DNA of 64,000 nucleotides from Ptiloglossa arizonensis (GCF_051014685.1 NW_027478417.1:930001-994000), one strand, 5' to 3'; positions 13,701-27,259 are shown, counted from the stretch's first letter. Program-made: numbers and translations. Notes: a model not told the origin generated them from the letters alone.

Positions 13701-13959
13701 CGTTCGCGAGATATGGGAGTTTGAAGTTAAGGAATCATTGAGAAACCATCAAAATTTTCGCAAGTCTGATACTCGAAACCAATAACTACTATTGCCTAGG
13801 GGAAAAGTACGCACACCATTGTAATCGGGCGAGTTTCCATTTTCAGACGCAACAGGAATTTCTCGAGCTCGCCATTCCGTTCGCGAGATAGGGGAGTTTG
13901 AAGTTAAGAAATGGTTGACAAACCATCAAAATTTTCGCAAGTCTGATACTCGAAACCAA

Positions 13960-14240
13960 TAACTACTATGGCCTAGGGCAAAAATACATATACCCTTGTA
14001 ATTGGGAGAGTTTCTGCTGTCAGATGCAACAGAAATTATTCGGATTCGTCAATCTGTTCGCGAAATATCGGAGTTTGAAGTGGAGGTATGGTTGAGAAAC
14101 CATCAACATTTTCGCTGGTCTGATACTCGAAACCAATAACTGGAATGGCCTAGGGGGAAAGTGCACACACCATTGTAATCGGGCGAGTTTCTACTTTCAG
14201 ATGCAACAGGAATATCTCGAGTTCGTGAATCCGTTCGCGA
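13960..14240 (+). repeat. Block duplicated at 14843-15125 (883 bp offset)
   Basis: The anchors 13999 and 14882 both begin a GTAATTGGGAGAG monomer preceded by ATATACCC and followed by the same GTGCACAC monomer. The offset of 883 bp is five monomers, one of them 176 bp long. Confidence 0.75.
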
Positions 14241-16001
14241 GATATGGGAGTTTGAAGTTACGGAATGTTTGAGAAACCATCAAAATTTTCGCAAGTCTGA
14301 TACTCGAAAACAATAACTGGAATGGCCTAGGGGAAAAGTACACACACCATTGTAATCGGGCGAGTTTCTATTTTCAGATGCAAGAGGAATTTCTCGAGTC
14401 CGTCAATCCGTTCGTGAGATATGGGAGTTTGAAGTTAAGGAATGGTTGAGAAACCATCAAAATTTTCGCAAGTCTGATACTCGAAACCAATAACTACTAT
14501 TGCCCAGGGCAAAATACACGTACCGTTGTAATCGGGCGTGTTTCTGCTTTCCGATGCAACAGGAATTTCTCGAGTTCGTCAATCCGTTCGCGAGGTATGG
14601 GGGTTTGAAGATAAGGAATAGTTGAGAAACCATCAAAATTTTCGCAAGTCTGATACTCGAAACCAATAACTGGAATGGCCTAGGGGGAAAGTACACACAC
14701 AATTGTAATCGGGAGAGTTTCTACTTTCAGATGCAACAGGAATATCTCGAGTTCGTGAATCCGTTCGCGAGATATGGGGGTTTGAAGATAAGGAATAGTT
14801 GAGAAACCATCAAAATTTTCGCAAGTCTGATACTCGAAACCAATAACTACTATGGCCTAGGGCAAAAATACATATACCCTTGTAATTGGGAGAGTTTCTG
14901 CTGTCAGATGCAACAGAAATTATTTGGATTCGTCAATCCGTTCGCGAAATATCGGAGTTTGAAGTGGAGGTATGGTTGAGAAACCATCAACATTTTCGCT
15001 GGTCTGATACTCGAAACCAATAACTGGAATGGCCTAGGGGGAAAGTGCACACACCATTGTAATCGGGCGAGTTTCTACTTTCAGATGCAACAGGAATATC
15101 TCGAGTTCGTGAATCCGTTCGCGAGATATGGGGGTTTGAAGATAAGGAATAGTTGAGAAACCATCAAAATTTTCGCAAGTCTGATACTCGAGACCAATAA
15201 CTACAATGGCCTAGGGGAAAAATACACAGTCCGTTGTAATCGGGCGAGTATCTGCTTTCAGATGCAGCAGGAATTTTTCGAGTTCGTCAATCCGTTCGCG
15301 AGATATGGGAGTTTGAAGTTAAGGAATGGTTGAGAAACCATCAAAATTTTCGCAAGTCTGATACTCGAAACCAATAACTGGAATGGCCCAGGGGGAAAGT
15401 GCACACAAGATTGTAATCGGGCGAGTTTCTACTTTCAGATGCAACAGGAATTTCTCGAGTTGGTCAATCCGTTCGCGAGATATGGGAGTTTGAAGTTATG
15501 GAATGGTTGAGAAACCATCAAAATTTTCCAAAGTCTGATACACTAAACCAATAACTACAATGGCCTAGGGGAAAAATACACCTACCGTTGTAATCGGGCG
15601 AGTTTCTACTTTCAGATGCAACAGGAATATCTCGAGTTCGTCAATCCGTTCGCGAGATATGGGAGTTTGAAGTTAAGGAATGGTTGAGAAACCATCAAAA
15701 TTTTCGCTGGTCTGATACTCGAAACCAATAACTGGAATGGCCTTGGGGAAAAGTACACATACCTTTGTAATCGGGCGAGTTTCCATTTTCAGATGCAACA
15801 GGAATTTCTCCAGTTCGCCAATCCGCTCGTGAGATATGGGAGTTTGAAGTTAAGGAATCGTTGAGAAACCATCAAAATTTTCGCAAGTCTGATACTCGAA
15901 ACCAATAACTACTATTGCCTAGGGGAAAAGTACGCACACCATTGTAATCGGGCGAGTTTCCATTTTCAGACGCAACAGGAATTTCTCGAGTTCGTCAATC
16001 C

Positions 16002-16018
16002 GTTCGCGAGATCCGGGA
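16002..16018 (+). other. CENP-B-box match, all 9 fixed positions
   Basis: GTTCGCGAGATCCGGGA satisfies NTTCGNNNNANNCGGGN completely: TTCG at 16003-16006, A at 16011 and CGGG at 16014-16017. It lies at the same place in its monomer as the common 8-of-9 form, and differs from it by ATCC in place of ATAT before GGG. It is one of two full matches I found in the window. Confidence 0.6.
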
Positions 16019-16079
16019 GTTTGAAGTTAGGGAATGGTTGAGAAACCATCAAAATTTTCGCATGTCTGATATTCGATAA

Positions 16080-16664
16080 CAATAACTGGTTTGGCCTAGG
16101 GGAAAAGTACACATACCATTGTAATCGGGTGAGTTTCTGCTTTCAGATGCAACAGGAATTTTTCGAGTTCGTCAATCCGTTCGCGAGATATGGGAGTTTG
16201 AATTTAAGGAATGGTTGAGAAACCATCAAAATTTTCGCAAGTCTGATACTCGAAACCAATAACTACAATGGCCTAGGGGAAAAGTACACATACCTTTGTA
16301 ATCGGGCGAGTTTCCATTTTCAGACGCAACAGGAATTTCGCGAGCTCGCCATTCCGTTCGCGAGATATGGGAGTTTGAAGTTAAGGAATGGTTGAGAAAC
16401 CATCAAAATTTTCGCTGGTCTGATACTCGAAACCAATAATTGGAATGGCCTAGGGGAAAAGTACACATCCGTTGTAATCGGGCGAATTTCTACTTTCAAA
16501 TGCAACAGGAATTTCTCGAGTTCGTCAGTCCGTTCGCGAGATATGGGAGTTTGAAGTTAGGGAATGTTTGAGAAACCATCAAAATATTCGCAAGTCTGAT
16601 ACTCGAAACCAATAACTGGAATGGCCTAGGGGAAAAGTACACACACCATTGTAATCGGGCGAGT
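16080..16664 (+). repeat. Block duplicated at 16964-17548 (884 bp offset)
   Basis: Anchors 16121 and 17005 start matching runs with TAACTGGTTTGGCC, GAATTTCGCGAGCTC, TAATTGGAATGG, ACACATCCGTTG and CATCAAAATATTCG. The offset is exactly five monomers. Both copies carry the same antisense reading frame of 61 codons, which is only a shadow of the repeat. Confidence 0.85.
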
Positions 16665-16970
16665 TTCTACTTTCAGAGGCAACAGGAATATCTCGAGTTC
16701 GCCAATCCGTTCGCGAGATATGGGAGTTTGAAGTTAAGGAATGGTTGAGTAACCATCAAAATTTTCGCAAGTCTGATATTCGATAACAATAACTGGAGTG
16801 GCCTAGGGGAAAAGTACACATACCATTGTAATCGGGTGAGTTTCTGATTTCAGATGCAGCAGGAATTTTTCGAGTTCGTCAATCCGTTCGCGAGATATGG
16901 GAGTTTGAAGTTAAGGAATGGTTGAGAAACCATCAAAATTTTCGCAAGTCTGATACTCGAAACCAATAAC
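16651..16970 (+). repeat. Block duplicated at 17712-18031 (1061 bp offset)
   Basis: Both copies contain TTTCAGAGGCAACAGG, CTCGAGTTCGCC, GGTTGAGTAACC and GATATTCGATAAC in the same order. The offset is six monomers. The copies differ at TTTCTGATTTCAG against TTTCTGCTTTCAG. Confidence 0.75.
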
Positions 16971-19479
16971 TGGTTTGGCCTAGGGGAAAAGTACACATAC
17001 CATTGTAATCGGGTGAGTTTCTGCTTTCAGATGCAACAGGAATTTTTCGAGTTCGTCAATCCGTTCGCGAGATATGGGAGTTTGAATTTAAGGAATGGTT
17101 GAGAAACCATCAAAATTTTCGCAAGTCTGATACTCGAAACCAATAACTACAATGGCCTAGGGGAAAAGTACACATACCTTTGTAATCGGGCGAGTTTCCA
17201 TTTTCAGACGCAACAGGAATTTCGCGAGCTCGCCATTCCGTTCGCGAGATATGGGAGTTTGAAGTTAAGGAATGGTTGAGAAACCATCAAAATTTTCGCT
17301 GGTCTGATACTCGAAACCAATAATTGGAATGGCCTAGGGGAAAAGTACACATCCGTTGTAATCGGGCGAATTTCTACTTTCAAATGCAACAGGAATTTCT
17401 CGAGTTCGTCAGTCCGTTCGCGAGATATGGGAGTTTGAAGTTAGGGAATGTTTGAGAAACCATCAAAATATTCGCAAGTCTGATACTCGAAACCAATAAC
17501 TGGAATGGCCTAGGGGAAAAGTACACACACCATTGTAATCGGGCGAGTTTCTATTTTCAGATGCAACAGGAATTTCTACAGTTCGCCAATCCGTTCGTGA
17601 GATATGGGAGTTTGAAGTTAAGGAATCGTTGAGAAACCATCAAAATTTTCGCAAGTCTGATACTGGAAACCAATAACTACTATTGCCTAGGGGAAAAGTA
17701 CGCACACCATTGTAATCGGGCGAGTTTCTACTTTCAGAGGCAACAGGAATATCTCGAGTTCGCCAATCCGTTCGCGAGATATGGGAGTTTGAAGTTAAGG
17801 AATGGTTGAGTAACCATCAAAATTTTCGCAAGTCTGATATTCGATAACAATAACTGGAGTGGCCTAGGGGAAAAGTACACATACCATTGTAATCGGGTGA
17901 GTTTCTGCTTTCAGATGCAGCAGGAATTTTTCGAGTTCGTCAATCCGTTCGCGAGATATGGGAGTTTGAAGTTAAGGAATGGTTGAGAAACCATCAAAAT
18001 TTTCGCAAGTCTGATACTCGAAACCAATAACTGGAATGGCCTAGGGGGAAAGTACACACACCATTGTAATCGGGCGAGTTTCTACTTTCAGATGCAACAG
18101 GAATATCTCGAGTTCGTGAATCCGTTCGCGAGATATGGGAGTTTGAAGTTAAGGAATGGTTGAGAAACCATCAAAATTTTCGCTGGTCTGATACTCGAAA
18201 CCAATAACTGGAATGGCCTAGGGTAAAAGTACACATACTTTTGTAATCGGGCGAGTTTCCATTTTCAGACGCAACAGGAATTTCTCGAGCTCGCCATTCC
18301 GTTCGCGAGATATGGGAGTATGAAGTTAAGAAATGGTTGACAAACCATCAAAATTTTCGCAAGTCTGATACTCGAAACCAATAACTACTATGGCCTAGCG
18401 CAAAAATACACATACCGTTGTAATTGGGAGAGTTTCTACTGTCAGATGCAACAGAAATTATTCGAATTCGTCAATCCGTTCGCGAAATATCGGAGTTTGA
18501 AGTGGAGGTATGGTTGAGAAACCATCAACTTTTTCGCTGGTCTGATACTCGAAACCAATAACTGGAATGGCCTAGGGGAAAAGTACACACACCATTGTAA
18601 TCGGGCGAGTTTCTACTTTCAGATGCAACAGGAATTTCTCGAGTTCGTCAATCCGTTCGCGAGATATGGGAGTTTGAAGTGAAGGAATGGTTGAGAAACC
18701 ATCATAATTTTCGCAATTCTGATACTCGAAACCAACAACTGGAATGGAATAGGGGCAAAGTACACACACCATTGTAATCGGGCGAGTTTCTACTTTCAGG
18801 TGCAACAGGAATATCTCGAGTTCGTCAATCCGTTCGCGCGATATGGGAGTTTGAAGCTAAGGAATGGTTGACAAACCATCAAATTTTCGCTGGTCTGATA
18901 CTCGAAACCTATAACTGGAATGGCCTAGGGGAAACGTGCACACACCATTGTAATCGGGCGAGTTTCTACTTTCAGGTGCAACAGGAATATCTCGAGTTCG
19001 TCAATCCGTTCGCGCGATATGGGAGTTTGAAGTTAAGGAATGGTTGAGAAACCATCAAAATTTTCGCAAGTCTGATACTCGAAACCAATTACTACTATTG
19101 CCTAGGGCAAAATACACATACCGTTGTAATCGGGCAACCTTCTGATTTCAGATGCAACAGGAATTTCTCGAGTTCGTCAATCCGTTCGCGAGGTATGGGA
19201 GTTTGAAGTTAAGGAATGGTTGAGAAACCATCAAAATTTTCGGAAGACTGATACTCGAAACCAATAACTACTATTGCCCAGGGCAAAAATACGCATACCG
19301 TTGTAATCGGGCGAGTTTCTGCTTTCAGATGCAACAGGAATTTCTCGAGTTCGTCAATCCGTTCGCGAGATGTGGGAGTTTGAAGTTATGAAATGTTTGA
19401 GAAACCATCAAAATTTTCGCTGGTCTGATACTCGAAACCTAAAACTGGAATGGCCTAGGGGAAAAGTACACACACCATT

Positions 19480-19990
19480 GTAATCGGGCGAGTTTCTACT
19501 TTCAGGTGCAACAGGAATATCTCGAGTTCGTCAATTCGTTCGCGAGATATGGTAGTATGAAGTTAAGGAATGGTTGAGAAACCATCATAATTTTCGCAAG
19601 TCTGATACTCGAATCCAATAACTACTATTGCCCAGGGCAAAAATACACATACGGTTGTAATCGGGCGAGTTCCTGCTTTCAGATGCAACAGGAATTTCTC
19701 GAGTTCGTCAATCCGGTCGCGAGATATGGGAGTTTGAAGTTACGGAATGGATGAGAAACCATCAACATTTTCGCTGGTCTGATACTCGAAACCTATAACA
19801 GAAATGGCCTAGGGGAAAAGTGCACACACCATTGTAATCGGGAGAGTTTCTACTTTCAGGTGCAACAGGAATATCTCGAGTTCGTCAATTCGTTCGCGAG
19901 ATATGGTAGTATGAAGTTAAGGAATGGTTGAGAAACCATCATAATTTTCGCAAGTCTGATACTCGAATCCAATAACTACTATTGCCCAGG
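19480..19990 (+). repeat. Dimer duplication (354 bp)
   Basis: Anchors 19480 and 19834 start monomers sharing CAGGTGCAACAGGAATATC, CAATTCGTTCGC and GGTAGTATGAAG. Each is followed by a CCCAGGGCAAAAATACAC monomer with the rare CATACGGTTGTAA. The two dimers differ at a few bases, such as CGGTCGCGAG. Confidence 0.75.
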
Positions 19991-20187
19991 GCAAAAATAC
20001 ACATACGGTTGTAACCGGGCGAGTCCCTGCTTTCAGATGCAACAGGAATTTCTCGAGTTCGTCAATCCGTTCGCGAGATATGGGAGTTTGAAGTTAAGGA
20101 ATCGTTGGGAAACCATCAAAATTTTCGCAAGTCTGATACTCGAAACCAATAACTACTATTGCCCAGGGCAGAAATACGCATACCGTT

Positions 20188-22310
20188 GTAATCGGGCGAG
20201 TTTCTGCTTTCAGATGCAACAGGAATATCTCGAGTTCGTCAATCCGTTCGCGAGATATGGGAGTTTGAAGTGAAGGAATGGTTGAGAAACCATCAAAATT
20301 TTCGCAAGTCTGATACGCGAAACCAATAACTGGAATAGCCTAGGGGAAAAGTGCACACACCATTGTAATCGGGCGAGTTTCTACTTTCAGGTGCATCAGG
20401 AATATATCGAGTTCGTCAATCCGTTCGCGAGATATGGGAGTTTGAAGTTAAGGAATCGTTGAGAAACCATCAAAATTTTCGCAAGTCTGATACGCGAAAC
20501 CAATAACTACTATTGCCTAGGGGAAAAGTACGCACACCACTGTAATCGGGCGAGTTTCTACTTTCAGATGCAACAGGAACATCTCGAGTTCGCCAATCCG
20601 TTCGCGAGGTATGGGAGTTTGAAATTAAGGAATGGTTGAGAAACAATCAAAATTTTCGCAAGTCTGATACTCGAAACCAATAACTACTATTGCCCAGGGC
20701 AGAAATACGCATACCGTTGTAATCGGGCGAGTTTCTGCTTTCAGATGCAACAGGAATATCTCGAGTTCGTCAATCCGTTCGCGAGATATGGGAGTTTGAA
20801 GTGAAGGAATCGTTGAGAAACCATCAAAATTTTCGCAATTCTGATACGCGAAACCAATAACTACTATTGCCTAGGGGAAAAGTACGCACACCACTGTAAT
20901 CGGGCGAGTTTCTACTTTCAGATGCAACAGGAACATCTCGAGTTCGCCAATCCGTTCGCGAGGTATGGGAGTTTGAAATTAAGGAATGGTTGAGAAACCA
21001 TCAAAATTTTCGCAAGTCTGATACTCGAAACCAATAACTACTATTGCCCAGGGCAGAAATACGCATACCGTTGTAATCGGGCGAGTTTCTGCTTTCAGAT
21101 GCAACAGGAATATCTCGAGTTCGTCAATCCGTTCGCGAGATATGGGAGTTTGAAGTGAAGGAATGGTTGAGAAACCATCAAAATTTTCGCAAGTCTGATA
21201 CGCGAAACCAATAACTGGAATAGCCTAGGGGAAAAGTGCACACACCATTGTAATCGGGCGAGTTTCTACTTTCAGGTGCATCAGGAATATATCGAGTTCG
21301 TCAATCCGTTCGCGAGATATGGGAGTTTGAAGTTAAGGAATCGTTGAGAAACCATCAAAATTTTCGCAAGTCTGATACGCGAAACCAATAACTACTATTG
21401 CCTAGGGGAAAAGTACGCACACCACTGTAATCGGGCGAGTTTCTACTTTCAGATGCAACAGGAACATCTCGAGTTCGCCAATCCGTTCGCGAGGTATGGG
21501 AGTTTGAAATTAAGGAATGGTTGAGAAACAATCAAAATTTTCGCAAGTCTGATACTCGAAACCAATAACTACTATTGCCCAGGGCAGAAATACGCATACC
21601 GTTGTAATCGGGCGAGTTTCTGCTTTCAGATGCAACAGGAATATCTCGAGTTCGTCAATCCGTTCGCGAGATATGGGAGTTTGAAGTGAAGGAATGGTTG
21701 AGAAACCATCAAAATTTTCGCAAGTCTGATACGCGAAACCAATAACTGGAATAGCCTAGGGGAAAAGTGCACACACCATTGTAATCGGGCGAGTTTCTAC
21801 TTTCAGGTGCATCAGGAATATCTCGAGTTCGTCAATCCGTTCGCGAGATATGGGAGTTTGAAGTTAAGGAATCGTTGAGAAACCATCAAAATTTTCGCAA
21901 GTCTGATACGCGAAACCAATAACTACTATTGCCTAGGGGAAAAGTACGCACACCACTGTAATCGGGCGAGTTTCTACTTTCAGATGCAACAGGAACATCT
22001 CGAGTTCGCCAATCCGTTCGCGAGGTATGGGAGTTTGAAATTAAGGAATGGTTGAGAAACCATCAAAATTTTCGCAAGTCTGATACTCGAAACCAATAAC
22101 TACTATTGCCCAGGGCAGAAATACGCATACCGTTGTAATCGGGCGAGTTTCTGCTTTCAGATGCAACAGGAATATCTCGAGTTCGTCAATCCGTTCGCGA
22201 GATATGGGAGTTTGAAGTGAAGGAATGGTTGAGAAACCATCAAAATTTTCGCAAGTCTGATACGGGAAACCAATAACTGGAATAGCCTAGGGGAAAAGTG
22301 CACACACCAT
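20188..22310 (+). repeat. 531-bp trimeric higher-order repeat
   Basis: The monomer marked by CAGGGCAGAAATACGC has anchors at 20188, 20719, 21073, 21604 and 22135. The steps are 531, 354, 531 and 531 bp, so three-monomer units are interrupted once by a two-monomer unit. The trimer order is: GCAGAAATACGC monomer; GTGCACAC monomer with CAGGTGCATCAGG; GTACGCACACCACTG monomer with GAACATCTCG and GAGGTATGGG. The dimeric unit lacks the CAGGTGCATCAGG monomer. Corresponding monomers in successive units are almost identical, far closer than neighbouring monomers. Confidence 0.9.
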
Positions 22311-23330
22311 TGTAATCGGGCGAGTTTCTACTTTCAGGTGCATCATCAGGAATACCTCGAGCTCGTCAATCCGTTCGCGAGATATGGGAGTTTGAAGTTA
22401 AGGAATGGTTGAGAAACCATCAAAATTTTCGCAAGTCTGATACTCGAAACCAATAACTACTATTGCCTAGGGCAAAATACACATACCGTTGTAATCGGGC
22501 AACTTTCTGATTTCAGATGCAACAGGAATTTGTCGAGTTCGGCAATTCGTTCGCGAGATATGGTAGTATGAAGTTAAGGAATGGTTGAGAAACCAACAAA
22601 ATATTCGCAAGTCTGATACTCGAAACCAATAAATGGAATGGCCTGGGGGAAAAGTACATACACCATTGTAATCGGGCGAGTTTCTATTTTCAGATACAAC
22701 AGGAATTTCTCCAGTTCGCCAATCCGTTCGTGAGATATGGGAGATTGAAGTTAAGGAATCGTTGAGAAACCATCAAAATTTTCGCAAGTCTGATACTCGA
22801 AACCAATAACTACTATTGCCTAGGGGAAAAGTACGCACACCACTGTAATCGGGCGAGTTTCTACTTTCAGATGCAACAGGAACATCTCGAGTTCGGCAAT
22901 CCGTTCGCGAGGTATGGGAGTTTGAAATTAAGGAATGGTTGAGAAACCATCAAAATTTTCGCAAGTCTGATACTCCAAACCAATAAGTACTATTGCCTAG
23001 GGCGAAAATACACCCACCATTGTAATCGGGCGAGTTTCTACTTTCAGATGCAACAGGAATTTCTCGAGTTCGTCAATCCGTTCGTGAGATATGGGAGTTT
23101 GAAGTTAAGGAATGGTTGAGAAACCATCAAAATTTTCGCAAGTCTGATATTCGATAACAATAACTGGAGTGGCCTAGGGGAAAAGTACACAAACCATTGT
23201 AATCGGGCGAGTTTCTACTTTCAGATGCAACAGGAATATCTCGAATTCGTGAATCCGTTCGCGAGATATGGGGGTTTGAAGATAAGGAATAGTTGAGAAA
23301 CCGTCAAAATTTTCGCAATTCTGATACTCG
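22080..23330 (+). repeat. Block duplicated at 26670-27740 with one monomer missing
   Basis: The unusual 3-bp duplication GTGCATCATCAGG at 22341 recurs at 26932 (offset 4591 bp, 26 monomers). The GGCGAAAATACACCCACC monomer at 23032 corresponds to 27436 (offset 4404 bp, 25 monomers). The downstream copy lacks the ATAAATGGAATGGCC monomer found near 22590-22770 in the first copy. Confidence 0.8.
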
Positions 23331-23442
23331 TGACCAATAACTACTATTTCCTAGGGCAAAAATACGCATACCGTTGTAATCGGGCGAGTTTCTGCTTTCA
23401 GATGCAATAGGAATCTCTCGAGTTCGTCAATCCGTTCGCGAG

Positions 23443-24990
23443 ATGTGGGAGTTTGAAGTTATGGAATGTTTGAGAAACCGTCAAAATTTTCGCTGGTCTG
23501 ATACTCGAAACCTAAAACTGGAATGGCCTAGGGGAAAAGTACACACACCATTGTAATCGGGCGAGTTTCTACTTTCAGATGCAACAGGAATATCTCGAGT
23601 TCGTCAATCCGTTCGCGACATATGGGAGTTTGAAGTTAAGGAATCGTTGAGAAACCATCAAAATTTTCGCAAGTCTGATACTCGAAACCAATAAATACTA
23701 TTGCCTAGGGCAAAATACACGTACCGTTGTAATCGGGCTACTTTCTGATTTCAGATGCAACAGGAATTTCTCGAGTTCGTCAATCCGTTCGCGAGGTATG
23801 GGAGTTCGAAGTTAAGGAATGGTTGAGAAACCATCAACATTTTCGCTGGTCTGATACTCGAAACCTATAACTGGAATGCCCTAGGGGAAAAGTGCACACA
23901 CCATAGTAATCGGGCAAGTTTCTACTTTCAGGTGCATCAGGAATATCTAGTTCGTCAATCCGTTCGCGATATATGGGAGTTTGAAGTTAAGGAATTGTTG
24001 AGAAACCATCAAAATTTTCGCAAGTCTGATACTCGAAACCAATAACTACTATTGCCTAGGGCAAAATACACATACCGTTGTAATCGGGCGAGTTTCTGCT
24101 TTCAGATGCAACAGGAATTTCTCGAGTTCGTCAATCCGTTCGCGAGATGTGGGAGTTTGAAGTTATGGAATGTTTGAGAAACCGTCAAAATTTTCGCTGG
24201 TCTGATACTCGAAACCTAAAACTGGAATGGCCTAGGGGAAAAGTACACACACCATTGTAATCGGGCGAGTTTCTACTTTCAGATGCAACAGGTATATCTC
24301 GAGTTCGTCAATCCGTTCGCGAGATATGGGAGTTTGAAGTTAAGGAATGGTTGAGAAACCATCAAAATTTTCGCAAGTCTGATACTCGAAACCAATAAAT
24401 ACTATTGCCTAGGGCAAAATACACGTACCGTTGTAATCGGGCTACTTTCTGATTTCAGATGCAACAGGAATTTCTCGAGTTCGTCAATCCGTTCGCGAGG
24501 TATGGGAGTTCGAAGTTAAGGAATGGTTGAGAAACCATCAACATTTTCGCTGGTCTGATACTCGAAACCTATAACTGGAATGCCCTAGGGGAAAAGTGCA
24601 CACACCATAGTAATCGGGCAAGTTTCTACTTTCAGGTGCATCAGGAATATCTAGTTCGTCAATCCGTTCGCGATATATGGGAGTTTGAAGTTAAGGAATT
24701 GTTGAGAAACCATCAAAATTTTCGCAAGTCTGATACTCGAAACCAATAACTACTATTGCCTAGGGCAAAATACACATACCGTTGTAATCGGGCGAGTTTC
24801 TGCTTTCAGATGCAACAGAAATTTCTCGAGTTCGTCAATCCGTTCGCGAGATGTGGGAGTTTGAAGTTATGGAATGTTTGAGAAACCGTCAAAATTTTCG
24901 CTGGTCTGATACTCGAAACCTAAAACTGGAATGGCCTAGGGGAAAAGTACACACACCATTGTAATCGGGCGAGTTTCTACTTTCAGATGC
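23443..24990 (+). repeat. 704-bp tetrameric higher-order repeat
   Basis: The marker ATGTGGGAGTTTG has positions 23443, 24147 and 24851, two steps of exactly 704 bp. The unit has four monomers. It is shorter than 708 bp because it contains a shortened monomer (GAATATCTAGTTCG lacks bases of CTCGAG) and 176-bp linker forms. A third, partial unit diverges at about 24990. Related partial units occur near 29030-29700 and 30960-31640. Confidence 0.85.
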
Positions 24991-26309
24991 AACAGGAACA
25001 TCTCGAGTTCGCCAATCCGTTCGCGAGGTATGGGAGTTTGAAATTAAGGAATGGTTGAGAAACCATCAAAATTTTCGCAAGTCTGATACTCGAAACCAAT
25101 TACTACTATTGCCTAGGGCAAAATACACATACCGTTGTAATCGGGCAACCTTCTGATTTCAGATGCAACAGGAATTTCTCGAGTTCGTCAATCCGTTCGC
25201 GAGGTATGGGAGTTTGAAGTTAAGGAATGGTTGAGAAACCATCAAAATTTTCGGAAGACTGATACTCGGAACCAATAACTACTATTGCCCAGGGCAAAAA
25301 TACGCATACCGTTGTTATCGGGCGAGTTTCTGCTTTCAGATGCAACAGGAATTTCTCGAGTTCGTCAATCCGTTCGCGAGATATGGGAGTTTGAAGTTAA
25401 GGAATGGTTGAGAAACCATCAAAATTTTCGCAAGTCTGATACTCGAAACCAATAAATACTATTGCCTAGGGCAAAATACACATACCGTTGTAATCGGGCA
25501 ACCTTCTGATTTCAGATGCAACAGGAATTTCTCGAGTTCGTCAATCCGTTCGCGAGGTATGGGAGTTCGAAGTTAAGGAATGGTTGAGAAACCATCAACA
25601 TTTTCGCTGGTCTGATACTCGAAACCTATAACTGGAATGCCCTAGGGGAAAAGTGCACACACCATAGTAATCGGGCAAGTTTCTACTTTCAGGTGCATCA
25701 GGAATATCTAGTTCGTCAATCCGGTCGCGATATATGGGAGTTTGAAGTTAAGGAATGGTTGAGAAACCATCAAAATTTTCGCAAGTCTGATACTCGAAAC
25801 CAATAACTACTATTGCCTAGGGCAAAATACACATACCGTTGTAATCGGGCGAGTTTCTGCTTTAAGATGCAACAGGAATTTCTCGAGTTCGTCAATCCGT
25901 TCGCGAGATATGGGAGTTTGAAGTTACGGAATGTTTGAGAAACCATCAAAATTTTCGCTGGTCTGAAACTCGAAACCTAAAACTGGAATGGCCTAGGGGC
26001 AAAGTACACACACCATTGTAATCGCGCGAGTTTCTACTTTCAGATGCAACAGGAATTTCTCGAGTTCTTCAATCCGTTCGCGAGATATGGGAGTTTGAAG
26101 TTAAGGAATGGTTGAGAAACCAACAAAATAATCGCAAGTCTGATACTCGAAACCAATAAATGGAATGGCCTGGGGGAAAAGTACACACACCATTGTAATC
26201 GGGCGAGTTTCTATTTTCAGATACAACAGGAATTTCACCAGTTCGCCAATCCGTTCGTGAGATATGGGAGTTTGAAGTTAAGGAATCGTTGAGAAACCAT
26301 CAAAATTTT

Positions 26310-26900
26310 CGCAAGTCTGATACTCGAAACCAATAACTACTATTGCCCAGGGCAGAAATACGCATACCGTTGTAATAGGGCGAGTTTCTGCTTTCAGATG
26401 CAACAGGAATATCTCGAGTTCGTCAATCCGTTCGCGAGATATGGGAGTTTGAAGTGAAGGAATGGTTGAGAAACCATCAAAATTTTCGCAAGTCTGATAC
26501 GCGAAACCAATAACTACTATTGCCTAGGGGAAAAGTACGCACACCACTGTAATCGGGCGAGTTTCTACTTTCAGATGCAACAGGAACATCTCGAGTTCGC
26601 CAATCCGTTCGCGAGGTATGGGAGTTTGAAATTAAGGAATGGTTGAGAAACCATCAAAATTTTCGCAAGTCTGATACTCGAAACCAATAACTACTATTGC
26701 CCAGGGCAGAAATACGCATACCGTTGTAATCGGGCGAGCTTCTGCTTTCAGATGCAACAGGAATATCTCGAGTTCGTCAATCCGTTCGCGAGATATGGGA
26801 GTTTGAAGTGAAGGAATGGTTGAGAAACCATCAAAATTTTCGCAAGTCTGATACGCGAAACCAATAACTGGAATAGCCTAGGGGAAAAGTGCACACACCA
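26310..26900 (+). repeat. Dimeric HOR (354 bp), relative of the 20-22 kb trimer
   Basis: CAGGGCAGAAATACGC monomers have anchors at 26372 and 26726, 354 bp apart, with a GTACGCACACCACTG monomer between them. These are the same monomer types as the trimer at 20.2-22.3 kb, lacking the CAGGTGCATCAGG member between these two anchors. Confidence 0.75.
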
Positions 26901-27259
26901 TTGTAATCGGGCGAGTTTCTACTTTCAGGTGCATCATCAGGAATATCTCGAGTTCGTCAATCCGTTCGCGAGATATGGGAGTTTGAAGTTAAGGAATGGT
27001 TGAGAAACCATCAAAATTTTCGCAAGTCTGATACTCGAAACCAATAACTACTATTGCCTAGGGCAAAATACACATACCGTTGTAATCGGGCAACTTTCTG
27101 ATTTCAGATGCAACAGGAATTTGTCGAGTTCGGCAATTCGTTCGCGAGATATGGTAGTATGAAGTTAAGGAATGGTTGAGAAACCATCATAATTTTCGCA
27201 AGTCTGATACTCGAAACCAATAACTACTATTGCCTAGGGGAAAAGTACGCACACCACTG

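Larger units (their letters stand above)
13461..20000 (+). repeat. Domain 2: mixed monomers with five- and six-monomer duplications
   Basis: About 37 monomers. The GTAATTGGGAGAG subfamily first appears here (anchors 13999, 14882 and 18420), with CTACTGTCAGATGC, GAAATTATT and GCGAAATATCGG. CTCGCCATTCCG monomers and GATATTCGATAAC monomers are also frequent. The TGCTAGAAACG variants of domain 1 do not occur. No gene or unique sequence is present. Confidence 0.8.
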
